Positions 12,379-22,517 of a stretch of 36,625 nucleotides of DNA are shown here, one piece after another (the first letter of the stretch is position 1; each line of letters opens with the position of its first letter). The notes beneath the pieces were generated by a model, which saw only the letters and a list, made by a program, of their open reading frames with translations, ran no database searches and was not told the origin of the DNA. Location of the stretch: positions 1 to 36,625 of the forward strand of contig CAKKTI010000207.1 of NCBI GenBank assembly GCA_920105805.1, in the 5' to 3' direction. Both the position numbers and the translations under genes were made by a program. This stretch comes from Condylostoma magnum. Lineage: Eukaryota; Ciliophora; Heterotrichea; Heterotrichida; Condylostomatidae.

Positions 12379-13659
12379 TCAATGCACAATTTATAACGAA
12401 TCTAAACTCCAGTATACAATTTTTTCATAATTGTTTGTATTGCCACCTTTTCCAACTGCTACAATATCGTTCTTTAGCGCCACAGATAGAATTATATGAT
12501 CAGACTAATATAGAATCCTATTATTCTGTGGATTCAATAAGTCCCAAAGTCGTACAGCTTTATCTTGACCTACGCTGACCACTTTATTATCCTCAATACA
12601 TACACCATTAACCTAGCCACCGTGTCTTCCAATCTCCCTATTGTTGTTTGGATTAGATAAGTCCCAAAGCCGTACAGTATTATAATTGCTTCCACTAAAA
12701 GCTTTATTATCTTCAATACATACACTTAATACAGCGTTATAATGTCTTCCAATTATTATATTATTGCTTGTATTTTCTAAATCCCAAAGTCTAACAGTAC
12801 TATCATTACTTCCACTAATTACTCTGCTATTTTCAATGCATACACATTTTACTATACCATCATGTCTTCCAATCTCTCTATTATTTGGATTAGATAAGTC
12901 CCAGAGCCGTACAGTTTTATCATTGCCTCCACTGGCCACCTTGTTACCTTCAATGCACACACTTTCCACTGATTTATTATGTCTTCCAATTTCTCTGTTG
13001 TTTCTTGGATTAGTTAAGTCCCAAAGTCTTACAGTTGTATCATCACCTCCACTGATTATTTTATTACCTTCAATGCATACACTTCCTACCGCCTCGTAAT
13101 AATGCCTTCCAATTCTTTTTTTATTAATTGGATTTGATAAGTCCCAAATTTGAATAGTGCTATCATTACTTCCACTTACTATCCTGTTACCTTCAATGCA
13201 TAAGCATGATACTCCTTTTAAATGCTCTTTTATACCTTAAGGCTGTTTTGGTATATAATTTGCAGCATATTTTAACTTAGAGTTAGCTTCTGTTAGATAT
13301 TAAAGCAATCGTAAGAAACTTTTAGTATTTTCTGCTGTTTGATTCATCCTTGAGTCCTTTATAATTGTTTATTTACTTTTGATTTACCATTAAATTTATC
13401 TTGAACTTTCTTGTATTATTAGTCCCTTATGTCTAAATTTGCTTATTACTTTATTAGCAATTTGTATCATAAGTTTATCTAATTAATCTGTATTTCTTTT
13501 TGCTTGAATTAAGTTGATACTTTTGAAGTAATTGAGTGATTTTAGTATAATTTTAGCATAAGGTATAGGCCTTTTATACTATGCTAGTATGATTATTATA
13601 GGAAGATATTCTTATGTTGAAAGCAAGTATTGATTGTGTTAATTAAGGGTTTGGAGCAT
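12379..13659 (-). CDS. WD40 seven-blade propeller protein 2 with N-terminal helical domain
   Basis: Paralogue of the gene at 10360-11748 with the same order: helical domain (QEYLPIIILAQYKRPIPYAK, KIILKSLNYFK), then seven blades with SVCIEGNKIISGGDDTTVRL and WDLTNPRNNREIGRH cores, ending KIVYWSLDSL. The frame ends TAA (12391-12393), ATT, GTG, CAT, TGA (12379-12381), so both candidate stops lie within five codons. I place the start at the only ATG in frame (13659, MLQTLNQHN). The paralogues align about 30 residues further upstream, where this copy has ATT instead of ATG, so either it starts late, uses a non-ATG codon, or is losing its N-terminus. The frame runs upstream to a TGA at about 13801. 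Role as for the paralogue: propeller scaffold, partner unknown. Confidence 0.83.
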
Positions 13660-14038
13660 GTATGAGAGTTAAAAATCGTCTTATAAGTTGCTTTTTTGGT
13701 TGTAGGAGAGTTGATAAAACTGGGAGTAAATTTAATTAGTCTCAATCTATCTTTTATAAGGGAAAATGCATATGGTAATCTTTTTATATTATAAGTTTAT
13801 TCAAACCTTTTAATTATATATTTTAGCCCCTTTATGTAATATTTCAAGAAGAAGATAATTATACTATTAAAGGTTTATTTCAAAAACTAATTATAGAGAA
13901 TGAAATAGCAATGCTTTAAACCTGTGAAGTAATTAAAAACAAGCAAATGATTTAATTATAAATAGACTTTATCCTTCTCTTCCTTATCCTCTGTTTGGTT
14001 ATATAATACCCAATTCTTTGATTACTCTATTCAATCAT
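13660..14038. other. Upstream part of WD40 gene 2 frame, then intergenic DNA
   Basis: The first about 140 bases continue the WD40 gene 2 frame upstream of its ATG with paralogue-like residues. The remainder to 14038 is AT-rich without a supported gene and lies downstream of the radial spoke gene. Confidence 0.4.
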
Positions 14039-16888
14039 TCATGCTTCCTTTTTACAATTATTAATACTCTTAATAAGAGTTTGTGTGTTATTAATAATCT
14101 ACTCTCTATTAGCTTTATTATCCTCTCCGAATCTGTTACACTGAGTTAGAACATTATCTAACTCTGCACTTACATCCTCAATTCTTGAAGTAAATATTAA
14201 TGATCTAGCCTTAGGCGATAGTATTGAGTTACTAGATTTATTAGTAGGAGGATGTGGGTTAAAACTATCTGAATAAGTTTTCCTATGATATGACTCGAAG
14301 TCCTTAGGAGTCAATTCATTACTAGATTTTAACTTCTATACTTCCAACTGCAACTATTTTGAACTATACCCCGTTAATCGTGATATTTTAGGCTTTTTAA
14401 TAGCTTTCTTCCTCATAAACTAATGAAATTTAGACAACTGCTCTCTGTTAATAGTAATATTCAAAGGTACAGGGACTTATTGATCTAATTTCACTTAAAA
14501 TCCCTCTTTTAGAAGTTCTTCTTAATACCCCGGTAGATAATTACTGTAGTTATGTACAGGAACCTGGAACAAGTGAGTAGTATCTGACAGTGCCTTTGGT
14601 TTGTTAATAGCTTATTTTGGCACTTCTTATCTAATAACAGCCTTGCTTCCAATGGGCATTCCCTTGGTTATATCCCTAGACGACCTCACTTGATACCTTC
14701 TTCTCATATATCTTCCATGTTTCAGTAAATCCTAAGTCAACGTATCAACACAAGGCTTAGATTTCCTAGCAGTTCCAATATGCGAGGATATGTACTTAAA
14801 TACCTCCTTATTACACTTTCCCTTTTAAACTTTTCTCTTCTAATCCATTTTACTATTCTAAGGATGTGTTTCACTCCAATCTAGATCCCCGTCCTCATCT
14901 GGAAACACTTCAGGCGGAATTTCTATAGGCTCGTTGTCCTTTTGTGCATCGAAGTCTTTTAGAAAGGCTTCTTCATCAAAAGGTACAGCATCTTGTCCTT
15001 CGTCTACATTTTCCTGTGAGTTTTCGTGTTCTTGGCGAGCGTTTTCTAAGGCTTCGTCTCTTCTGTCCTTTAGCTCATTTGCTTGTTGTATAGCTAGTTC
15101 TCTAGCTTCCTTCTTTTATAAGTACTCGTTTCTTCTATTAGTTACATCCTGGATTCTTAAGGTAATGAGCAGCTTTATAAAGGTATATAGGACTGAAAGA
15201 CACACGGAATACTCTTATAATTCCTCGTGGTTTACCTTGTCTAGCTCTTATTCTAGGTATTTTGTCATTGCATAGGGCTGGGGAACCAGTTTCTTAGGTC
15301 CAAAGGGACTAAGAACCTGTATATATGTGAAAAAGTTAGTGTTTATGTACTTTTTCGCCTTCTTCCAGCAGAATTTATTAGTGGCATGTTCATTGATCCT
15401 ATGTTTATGAATTCCTAGAAAATACATAACAAGTTGTATAAATCTTCCAAACTTAATAACCCTGTATGTCTTTAGATCGTTTAACTGTTATTTTATAACA
15501 GGATCCAGCACTCTATTCCTTACAATTTCCAGTATACACTTATCCCTCAACAAATTCTTCTCCTCTTCCGACAAATCCTCCTGCATCTCTCCAACAACCC
15601 TCTCAACTTCAATTTTTTCATCATTAAACCACTCCGGGGGATTTTCCTGATCATTGGGCCAACACTTAGTATTCCAAAACACCTACAACTCTTCAACAGG
15701 CATGTACTGTAATAAGTTCTCAAACTAGTACTCCTTATCCAGCTTGCTCTACTGCAAATGTCTTTCAATATCCTTCTACAATGCCTCAACTTCACTTCTC
15801 TCCCACTCCAGTCTAAACTTATCAACTATCTTTATAGCATAATCCCTCTCCTCCTCACTCAACCCTCTATCCTACCCTAGAGTATCCACACAGACTACAT
15901 ACCTCTACTTAGTTTTCTAAAACTCCCCTTCCTTTATTTCCTCATACACCTTCTCCTCCTCTTCCTCAATCGCCTTCGACTCATCCTTGGACTCCTGATC
16001 CTTCTACTCCTAGTTTTTCCTAATCTCCTCGGCCTGCTCTGCCCTCAACCTCCCACACTCTATCAAATCCTCCAAACCTAAGTCAAAAGCCTTCTCATCC
16101 AGACAGCTTTGATAGGTCAGTTCAATAGCAAAGTAGCACCCTAGTTTAGGCACATCGAAGAACTTCATCTGCTCTGCAAACACTACGTTTTCTATATATG
16201 AAGTGTTGGTCTGCGGCTACTGCACTGCTGAGTCTGGATTGTCCTCCTCACTGTCGTCCTGAGGAGTAGGCTCTTCGGACTCGTCAGGCGGCTTTCATAT
16301 ATCGTAGGTGGCCGGGCCTTCCTCCTCACCCAGTTGCTTTAGAATCATGAACTAGTGGTCCCGGGTGGCGGCCACATAGGTCACTACATTAGGCGCGTCG
16401 GGGTCTATATGCGCAGTCTCGTCGTCCAGATTCCCTATGGGTTTTTTCAGGCCCTCCAGCTTCCCTATATAAACACCAGTCGCACGTAAGTACTCCTGCA
16501 AATGCTCGAGCAAAGAACCAAATTAGTCCTCTATATCACCAGACTACTCAAGATTATCTTGAAAGCTCTGTTCCCATTTCTCACGCTTCTCATTTTCAAT
16601 TTGCTGCGCAAATTCTTACTGTCTTCTTTCCTCTTCCTGTTACTTGAATTTGTGGATTAAAGTTTTCTTGTTGTCTTCACGCTGTACTATAGAGTCCCTG
16701 TCCTTTTGCTCCTTGGATTGATTTAGAAACCAGTTCCCTAAGAAATTTACAGGGTTGTCTGGCTGGTTTAGGTACAAAACGCTTAGTCCTTTAGCAACAA
16801 CTGCGCCTATGCTGCTCTGTTTTAGGTACTCAGAGTCAGGGTTAGAAAGTTTTGGCATGAATCGTTCGGGGTTTACCCAGGTTTCCAT
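14039..16888 (-). CDS. RSP2: Radial spoke protein 2-like axonemal protein (DPY-30 motif plus GAF-like domain)
   Basis: ATG at 16888 opens METWVNPERFMPKLSN. Residues about 28-56 form a DPY-30 type helical pair (VVAKGLSVLYLNQPDNPVNF), the docking motif used by radial spoke proteins. Residues about 115-185 look like the GAF-like domain of Chlamydomonas RSP2 (YLRATGVYIGKLEG, NVVTYVAATRDHQFMILKQL). The rest is acidic coiled coil (EEEEEKVYEEIKEGEFQK, ERDYAIKIVDKFRLEWERSE) and a basic tail. The frame stays coherent to TGA at 14039-14041, giving 949 aa. Several TAG/TAA Gln codons lie inside. If that TGA were Trp, about 40 more basic residues would follow. In the cilium such a protein would sit in the radial spoke stalk. 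Base composition is clearly less AT-rich than the flanks. The RSP2 assignment is from domain order, not alignment. Confidence 0.78.
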
Positions 16889-16896
16889 TATAACTG

Positions 16897-17547
16897 TTAT
16901 GTATTAAAAATTAAACTTGATTCTGGAGTAGTGAACCATGGCTCTCTGTTCTGAAGGATTTCTTCAATTTTTTCTTAGCATTTATCACAGTGCTGTTATA
17001 TGTCAACCCTGCTAGCCTTTGAGCATTTTTGACAGAGGATGTGCTTGTTTGATAGATCCTGGGAACGGAGGTTTATGGATCTGTCGATCTGCTCTATTTC
17101 CCCTATACCTTGTTCGTATAGTCTTTTGAGCACTTTATGCTCAGACATTATTATACTGTCTCGTCAGATGTAAACACAGAAGGCTTTTAGGTAGAACATG
17201 AATCCTATTGATAATAAGGGTAATTTTACAGGGATTTCATAGTAGCAGTCGTTGAATAATATATTGTTGGCCTCGCAGAATGAAAGGTTTAGTAGTATTG
17301 ATACGCCTATGGTGATATCTCTGTGTAATATTTACAGTACTGAAAGTGCAAGCAAAGTGCTTCTGTTTCGGGAGATTATTGTGTATTAAGCAAGGGCTAT
17401 GGACATTACTGATATTAAAATAAGTAAAAGGAGCTCTATGTCTAATTCTAAACTATAAATTGTTCCCAGTACTATCAAAATTAGCTGTAAAATGGTTATT
17501 ATTTGGAAGCTTCTCCTAGCATTTTACTCTCTCACCCAGTATACCAT
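16897..17547 (-). CDS. Polytopic membrane protein with C-terminal CxxC pairs
   Basis: ATG at 17547 opens MVYWVREQNARRSFQ, followed by membrane helices (IITILQLILIVLGTIY, LLLLILISVMSIALA, LPLLSIGFMFYLKAFCVYIW). A soluble C-terminus has two Cys pairs that could bind zinc (ILCQKCSKASR and HCDKCQEKIEE). In-frame TAA/TAG read as Gln and a TGA as Trp (YIWRDS). The frame meets TAA at 16897-16899, 8 bases before the ATG of the radial spoke gene. The next in-frame TGA lies more than 400 bases inside that gene, so TAA is almost certainly the stop here (216 aa). The frame is open upstream of 17547 without another ATG, so the true start may lie further up. The family was not recognised. Confidence 0.68.
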
Positions 17548-17646
17548 TTTTAGATGGGATAGTGCTGCTCTAATGCTGAAGAAGGATAGGTGTAAACTAG
17601 CAGTACAGATTTGTAGTAGTCCATTAAGCCTAAAAGAACGTTAGAT
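17548..17646. promoter_or_regulatory. Short divergent intergenic region (membrane protein / CDPK)
   Basis: 99 bases separate the minus-strand ATG at 17547 from the plus-strand ATG at 17647. Both promoters must lie here or inside the neighbouring coding sequence. I see no clear conserved box. Confidence 0.4.
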
Positions 17647-19041
17647 ATGACGATTAACTGTGATAAATTCCCTTAGATACTACAAGGGTAGTTATAGTAA
17701 TTTTACAGTGTAGAAGTTTCCCTAGGAGGAGCCGAGAATTCCGAGATCTTTTAAGGAATTTGCCTAGTTACCAATACTACTAGGACTATCAAGTCAGTAG
17801 GAGTGTCTTATTATGAGGGATTAAGAGATGAAGTGAGAAATGAATTTGATATTTTGAGATCGCTGAATCATCCAAACATCATTAGAATATACAGCCTTGT
17901 ATCAGATACTAATCAAATGCACTTGATAAGCGAGGAGTGCAAAGGTGGGAATATGTTTGATAAACTAATTGACAGTGATTTCTTTGTTGAAAATCTCGCA
18001 TAGTTTTATTTCAAGCAGATTATTCAAGCTGTAGCATATTTACACCGTAAGGGGATTATACATAAAGACTTAAACGTTGAGCATATTCAACTACTAAAAA
18101 CAGGCCTGTATGTGAATTTGAAATTAACAGAGTTTGGCCACAGTAGACGAGTGTAAGCCGTTCCATTAGAAGAGAACATAATAGGAGATATTTACTACTA
18201 ATCTCCGGAATCTTTTGACGGCAGGTACAGTGAGAAATCTGATATATGGAGTTGTGGGGTAATTTTGTATATAATGATGTGTGGGTAGCCTCCCTTCTAC
18301 GCTTTATCAGACGAAGAAATAGAACACAAAATCAAGAATGAGCCAGTTTAGTTTTAAGACTAGACCTGGGACAGGGTTTCCCCAGATGCCAAGACACTTA
18401 TACAAAGAATGCTTCTGAAAAACCCGGTGCATAGGCCCACTGCCCAGCAAATCCTATTTGACCCATTTATGCAAAGCTCTGTTGAAGTTGAAATGGAAGC
18501 ATATAGAGTAACATCAGTTATAAAGCGAATTTTAGCTTAAGATATGACTCTAAGGTTTTACAAGGCCATAGTGTCTTTTATCCAATACAATCTACTAAAC
18601 AGTGCTGACACGGACTTTCTAAGACGAATTTTTAATATAATTGATTATAATTAAGACGGAGTTTTGACTAAAGACGAGTTTGCTAAGTTTGAGAAGCAAT
18701 TTAGTATCAGTATTCCTGAAATGGATGAGTTTATGTTTCAATGCGATTTAGATGGAGACGGTGTTATAGGATTCTCTGATTTTTTGACTGTTGCTTTGCT
18801 TGGAAGTGAGTTTATTACTATTACTAGATGCAAAGAGGCATTTAGATCGTTGGATAGAGATAAAGACGGGTATATCTCTATAAAAGACCTGCAAGCTGGG
18901 CTGTACTGACTCGATTTTATCACAGAAACACACTGAGATGAACTAATACCAGACAACCTTGTTGAATACTAAAACAAGCTATCCCAGGCAAACTTTGTAA
19001 ATTATATGTTAGATCCAGCTCAGTATGGGTTTAATGTGTGA
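17647..19041 (+). CDS. CDPK: Calcium-dependent protein kinase with degenerate catalytic motifs
   Basis: ATG at 17647; 464 aa to TGA at 19039-19041. The kinase domain covers about residues 18-275 and is followed by a junction and EF-hands at 333-344 (DYNQDGVLTKDE), 367-378 (DLDGDGVIGFSD) and 403-414 (DRDKDGYISIKD); a fourth hand near 430-455 is degenerate. That is CDPK order. Catalytic sites are unusual: the Gly loop is LGGAENSEIFQG rather than GxGxxG, the loop reads HKDLNVEH (usual HRDLKPEN, so Lys and Asn are lost) and DFG reads EFG. Lys49 (TRTIK), SPE and DIWSCG are kept. It may be a Ca-sensing pseudokinase or have low activity. The C-terminal 22 bases overlap the end of the convergent ankyrin-DHHC gene if both end at their TGA. 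Confidence 0.88.
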
Positions 19042-20612
19042 GAGTTTAGTAATACTAATGGTTTATTATATTTCAAAACTTAATTACTACAGCATCCTCG
19101 TCTCTCTAATACTTCAGTTTCTATACCGTCTGTGAACACACTTTTGTTTTAGTTTTCCAATAGCATTGAAGATGTATCGGACACAGACCGATCTGTATTC
19201 TCAGATTTTCTCCCAAATCTGGAACTAGTAGTTGTGTTTTTTATTATATTTCCACATTAAACATACAGAAGTGGGAATATGAGTAAAAAGGTAAAACCAG
19301 TAAAAGAGCATACGGCATATGCAGACTTTATATGTGCATCGTTCAGTTCATTGTATTCTAAGCTGTAAAGAGGTTCCTACCAAAACTTTACTTGTAAAAT
19401 CGTCAAAATTCCGAGTAAAAAGGAATATGCAAAGTCAAGTTCAACCAAAAACACAAAAACTAGGAAAATTTTGTGATTTCCTACTCCAACACAATTATGA
19501 ATCCATGGGCAATGATGATCGAACCTTTACACACATCTATTACAGTGCTAGCAGTGCTTTGTTTCGTAATTTCTCCTTATTTCACAGTAAACACATATGT
19601 AGTCAGGATGGTAAATTTCATAGAGCTCAGGTAAAGTGTACTGTCTATTACGCTGCACATATCCAGGATTTTTAGCAGAAACCAAAACAAAGAAAAATCC
19701 AGTAAGAAAACATACAACGATGTTTCCGATTCCCAATGAGTAATCAACACAGGGAATTATAAAGAAAAACACTGTAAAATGTCTTATAATAAACAAAAAT
19801 ATGAAAAAAATCAGCATTCTGTAACTATTTTTCATAGGTTAAATCGGAGGTTTTACAGGATTAAGTTTCTTTAAACAACCAGGATTTTTCAGCATATCGT
19901 ATATTTGATTGTTTTCATGATCACAAATATCTAATGGCCTTTACCGCTAGCAATTCAAAGCATTTCTCTGGGCCCCTTTTATAAGCAAGTGTCTAATGAT
20001 TCTGTAATTATTCACCTTTGCAGCATAATGCAAAGGAGTCATTTAAAACCTATCCTTTAATTCAAGACTGCTGGATCATGCAATTAATAAAGCCGATGAG
20101 TTTTCCTATTGATTGTCGACTGCAAGATGTAAAGGAGTTATTCCATTGTTATCAGGGTTTTCGTATTACAGGTGATATACTTGAACCAATTTTGTTAACA
20201 GTTGTAAATGGCCTTAAGATGCTGCTATATGTATAATGCTTCTACCATCGTTATCAATTATACTTAAATCTGCATATCAGTCAATTAGCTTATTAACTAG
20301 TAATTTTTTATTAGTAAACACGGCCTCATGTATAGGAGTTCTCCCAGTTAATAAGTTCCTTTTGTTTATTAGATTCTCTATAATAAACTATTAATCTTAG
20401 TACCTTTCTATTACTATTTGTGTATATATGTCAAAATACCTTATAAGTGTCTATTCCCTGAAATGTAGATTTGCAAACTCATGAAGAATTGACTACCCTT
20501 CATCATTAATTACTTGTCAAATTTCATATTCCTTAGATTTCAACAGATTTTAATACTCATCGTGATCAAAGGTGATAATAGAACTTTTAATCTACTCAAA
20601 CACTTTATCCAT
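19020..20612 (-). CDS. Ankyrin-repeat DHHC protein S-acyltransferase
   Basis: ATG at 20612; 530 aa to TGA at 19020-19022. The N-terminal half is ankyrin repeats ([66 protein letters not shown]). Two membrane helices follow ([20 protein letters not shown] and [18 protein letters not shown]). The Cys-rich domain runs from about residue 338 with CxxC spacing, and the catalytic motif is [17 protein letters not shown] (DHHC at about 366-369). Two more helices and a TTxE-like NTTTSSRF plus a GCCSN region complete the family plan of HIP14/Akr1-type enzymes, which palmitoylate cysteines of cytosolic-face proteins at Golgi or vesicle membranes. Its ATG lies only 1 to 4 bases after the tandem TAA stops of the kinase gene upstream. 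If TAA after GCCSN were the stop, the protein would be slightly shorter. Confidence 0.92.
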
Positions 20613-20616
20613 TTTA

Positions 20617-21645
20617 TTAATCTACACTGGTACTTCTGTTGTAATATTTGTGGTAAAGTTAGATTATTTTGCTATTTGGTATTAAAAGGTTCTTCTCAAC
20701 TTGCTACACTGAGAATCCTCGTTGACACAAACTGCGCAGCACTTACTTATCAGGATTTTCAACTGGAGTGTATATATGATACTACTCCACCTGGTCTAGA
20801 ATCTAATCAATCGACGGTCTTTACTCTGGATCTTTTCTCAGCATCTATTATAACAAATTTGCGCTTTATACAGAAATATTTTAAGGGATTTAAAAGTTGC
20901 ACTACTAAATCTTCCTAAATAGATCTTTTTAGCTATTACACTTAAACGGCAACGTACTGGTCAGCAAGGCATACAGAACTATCCCCAAGGCTCAAATATC
21001 CACCTTATCCGGCTTATACGGGGTGCTAGATACTAGCTCAGGGGCCATATAGCTAGCAGTCCCGCAGAAAGTCTTGCAAAGCGACAATCTCTGTATTGAA
21101 AATCCAAAATCAATTAATTTCACATTCATGTCAACATCCAGCAGTATATTTTCCAGCTTCAAGTCCCTGTGGCAAATTCCCTATGCATGACAACTACTTA
21201 ATCCTATAGCCAATTAGCAAAATAACCGCATAGCCTCAGTTTCCGGAAGTCTTCTGCCGTTTCTTCTCCGTATCAGCCCGTGCAGGGAGCTTCCACCCAG
21301 ATACTCCATTACAATGTTATAATCCTTTGAAGTTTCAATAGACTCATAGAATTTGATAACAAACGGACTGTTTATTTAAGAGTGAAGCTAAATTTCTCGT
21401 CGTATACTTAAAAGACAGGTTCTATTAAGCCTTTGCTTCTAGTATTATTTTATAGCAACTTGTTGCTTGTTTCTTCTATCAGTTGCTATTCTAATCAAGG
21501 AGAACTCACCTCTTCCTAATTATTTCCCTACTATATAGTTCTGCAGTCTGGTTGGACTGGTTGGTGTAGATCGGCATGAGGACAGATTTACATCACTTCG
21601 TTAAGTTGATCTAATTGTTTGAGATAAAAGAGATTTTTCAATCAT
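20617..21645 (-). CDS. MARK/AMPK-type serine/threonine kinase with UBA-like tail
   Basis: ATG at 21645; 342 aa to tandem TAA TAA at 20614-20619. Short N-terminus rich in Ser/Thr/Pro, then a complete kinase domain: Gly loop LGRGEFSL (43-50), VAIK (Lys66), Glu84 in helix C, HRDLKLEN (Asp161), DFG (179-181), T-loop [13 protein letters not shown] with Thr192 where LKB1-type kinases phosphorylate MARK/AMPK, and DIWALG, whose Trp is encoded by TGA. DPEQRP has its Gln encoded by TAA. Residues about 302-335 ([20 protein letters not shown]) resemble the UBA-like segment of MARK and AMPK-related kinases. All catalytic residues are present, so it should be active. The next gene on the strand starts 1 base after the second TAA. 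Its own start faces another gene 20 bases away. Confidence 0.92.
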
Positions 21646-21665
21646 TGGAACTGCTTTTTATAAAA
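21646..21665. promoter_or_regulatory. 20-base divergent start region (kinase / coiled-coil gene)
   Basis: Only 20 AT-rich bases separate the minus-strand ATG at 21643-21645 from the plus-strand ATG at 21666-21668. They must contain both 5' untranslated leaders, so promoter elements either overlap coding DNA or are extremely short. Confidence 0.55.
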
Positions 21666-22502
21666 ATGACAAGTTTGAAAAAAACACAGTAATTGTAATA
21701 CACAGTTCAGACCTAAGAACAGCAAATTTTGTAGTAGAACTCACAGATTTATAACCAGAATGAGAAGATTATGATTTTAACGAAGAAATTGCAGAAATTA
21801 GATCAAAAGTACAGGGATCTCGTTGTAGTTATATCAGAGTTTGTGGATGTAGCTGATAAGTTGAATAGTACTATGGATGAGTAATAAGCTGTTGAACTGG
21901 AGTTTTAAGTTGGGAGATTGTTAAATAATATCAAAGTGTGTATTGGCTATGGGTAAAATAACCATGTGAGTGGTGGTTACTGTTATGTAGGAGAAAGCAG
22001 TGAACAATTGGATAATTATACTAGAGTAACTGATTACCCTTAGGAAAAACTTTCATAGGATTTGGAGAAAATCAAGAAAAAGATAAAGAAAATTGAAAAT
22101 TACAGTTTTCACTCAGATTCTTATTAATAGTAAAAATCACAGAAAATAGGGTAAAAATTAAGCATAATTGATGAAACGTAGGAAATTACAGAAACAAAGG
22201 TGCAATAATAAAAGAATTAGCCCCTATAAGCCCAGGCTAGGAGAAAGGCAAACAGAAGAAATACCAACTCTATCGATCTAACCATGAATAGTGCTAATAA
22301 ACCTAAGCTAAACAGCCTTTTAGAGAAAATGAGGAAGAAAAAGGCAAGTCAATCTCCTAGAAAGCTGCAGTAACAATACTGTTCAGATACAAGTCTCAGG
22401 AGAATTCAAAATCTAGTAAAACACTACTAAAGCCCAAGATCAGGAAAGAGCTCTCCTAAGATCAAAATGTCAAAAACCCCTAACAAAGCTAATATTAAAT
22501 AA
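21666..22502 (+). CDS. Gln-rich coiled-coil protein with basic C-terminus
   Basis: ATG at 21666 opens MTSLKKTQQLQYTVQ. It continues as a Gln-rich coiled coil (EQQILQQNSQIYNQNEKI, LTKKLQKLDQKYRDLVVVI), an acidic segment (NSTMDEQQAVELEFQVGRL) and a Lys/Ser/Pro-rich tail (LLEKMRKKKASQSPRK, SPRSGKSSPKIKMSKTP) of the kind found in cytoskeleton-associated proteins. Many Gln are TAA/TAG. The natural end is TAA at 22500-22502 (278 aa). No TGA occurs in this frame before it enters the convergent gene, so TAA must act as a stop, or another TAA at 22527. The two neighbours are the kinase (20 bases upstream, divergent) and the HEAT/TOG gene (15-30 bases downstream, convergent). No family was recognised beyond coiled coil. 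Confidence 0.75.
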
Positions 22503-22517
22503 ATGATAACCCTCAAC

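Noticed and set aside
10565-13099. Plus-strand open frames with repeated Ser/Leu-rich text (LTVLSSLPLTTLLPSMH)
   Set aside because: Shadows of the minus-strand WD40 repeats, with periodicity equal to the blade length. The same holds for 31651-31929 and 35652-36152.
19042-19465. Plus-strand continuation of the CDPK frame past its TGA
   Set aside because: It is open only because TAA/TAG are sense and lies antisense to the well-supported DHHC catalytic and membrane segments.
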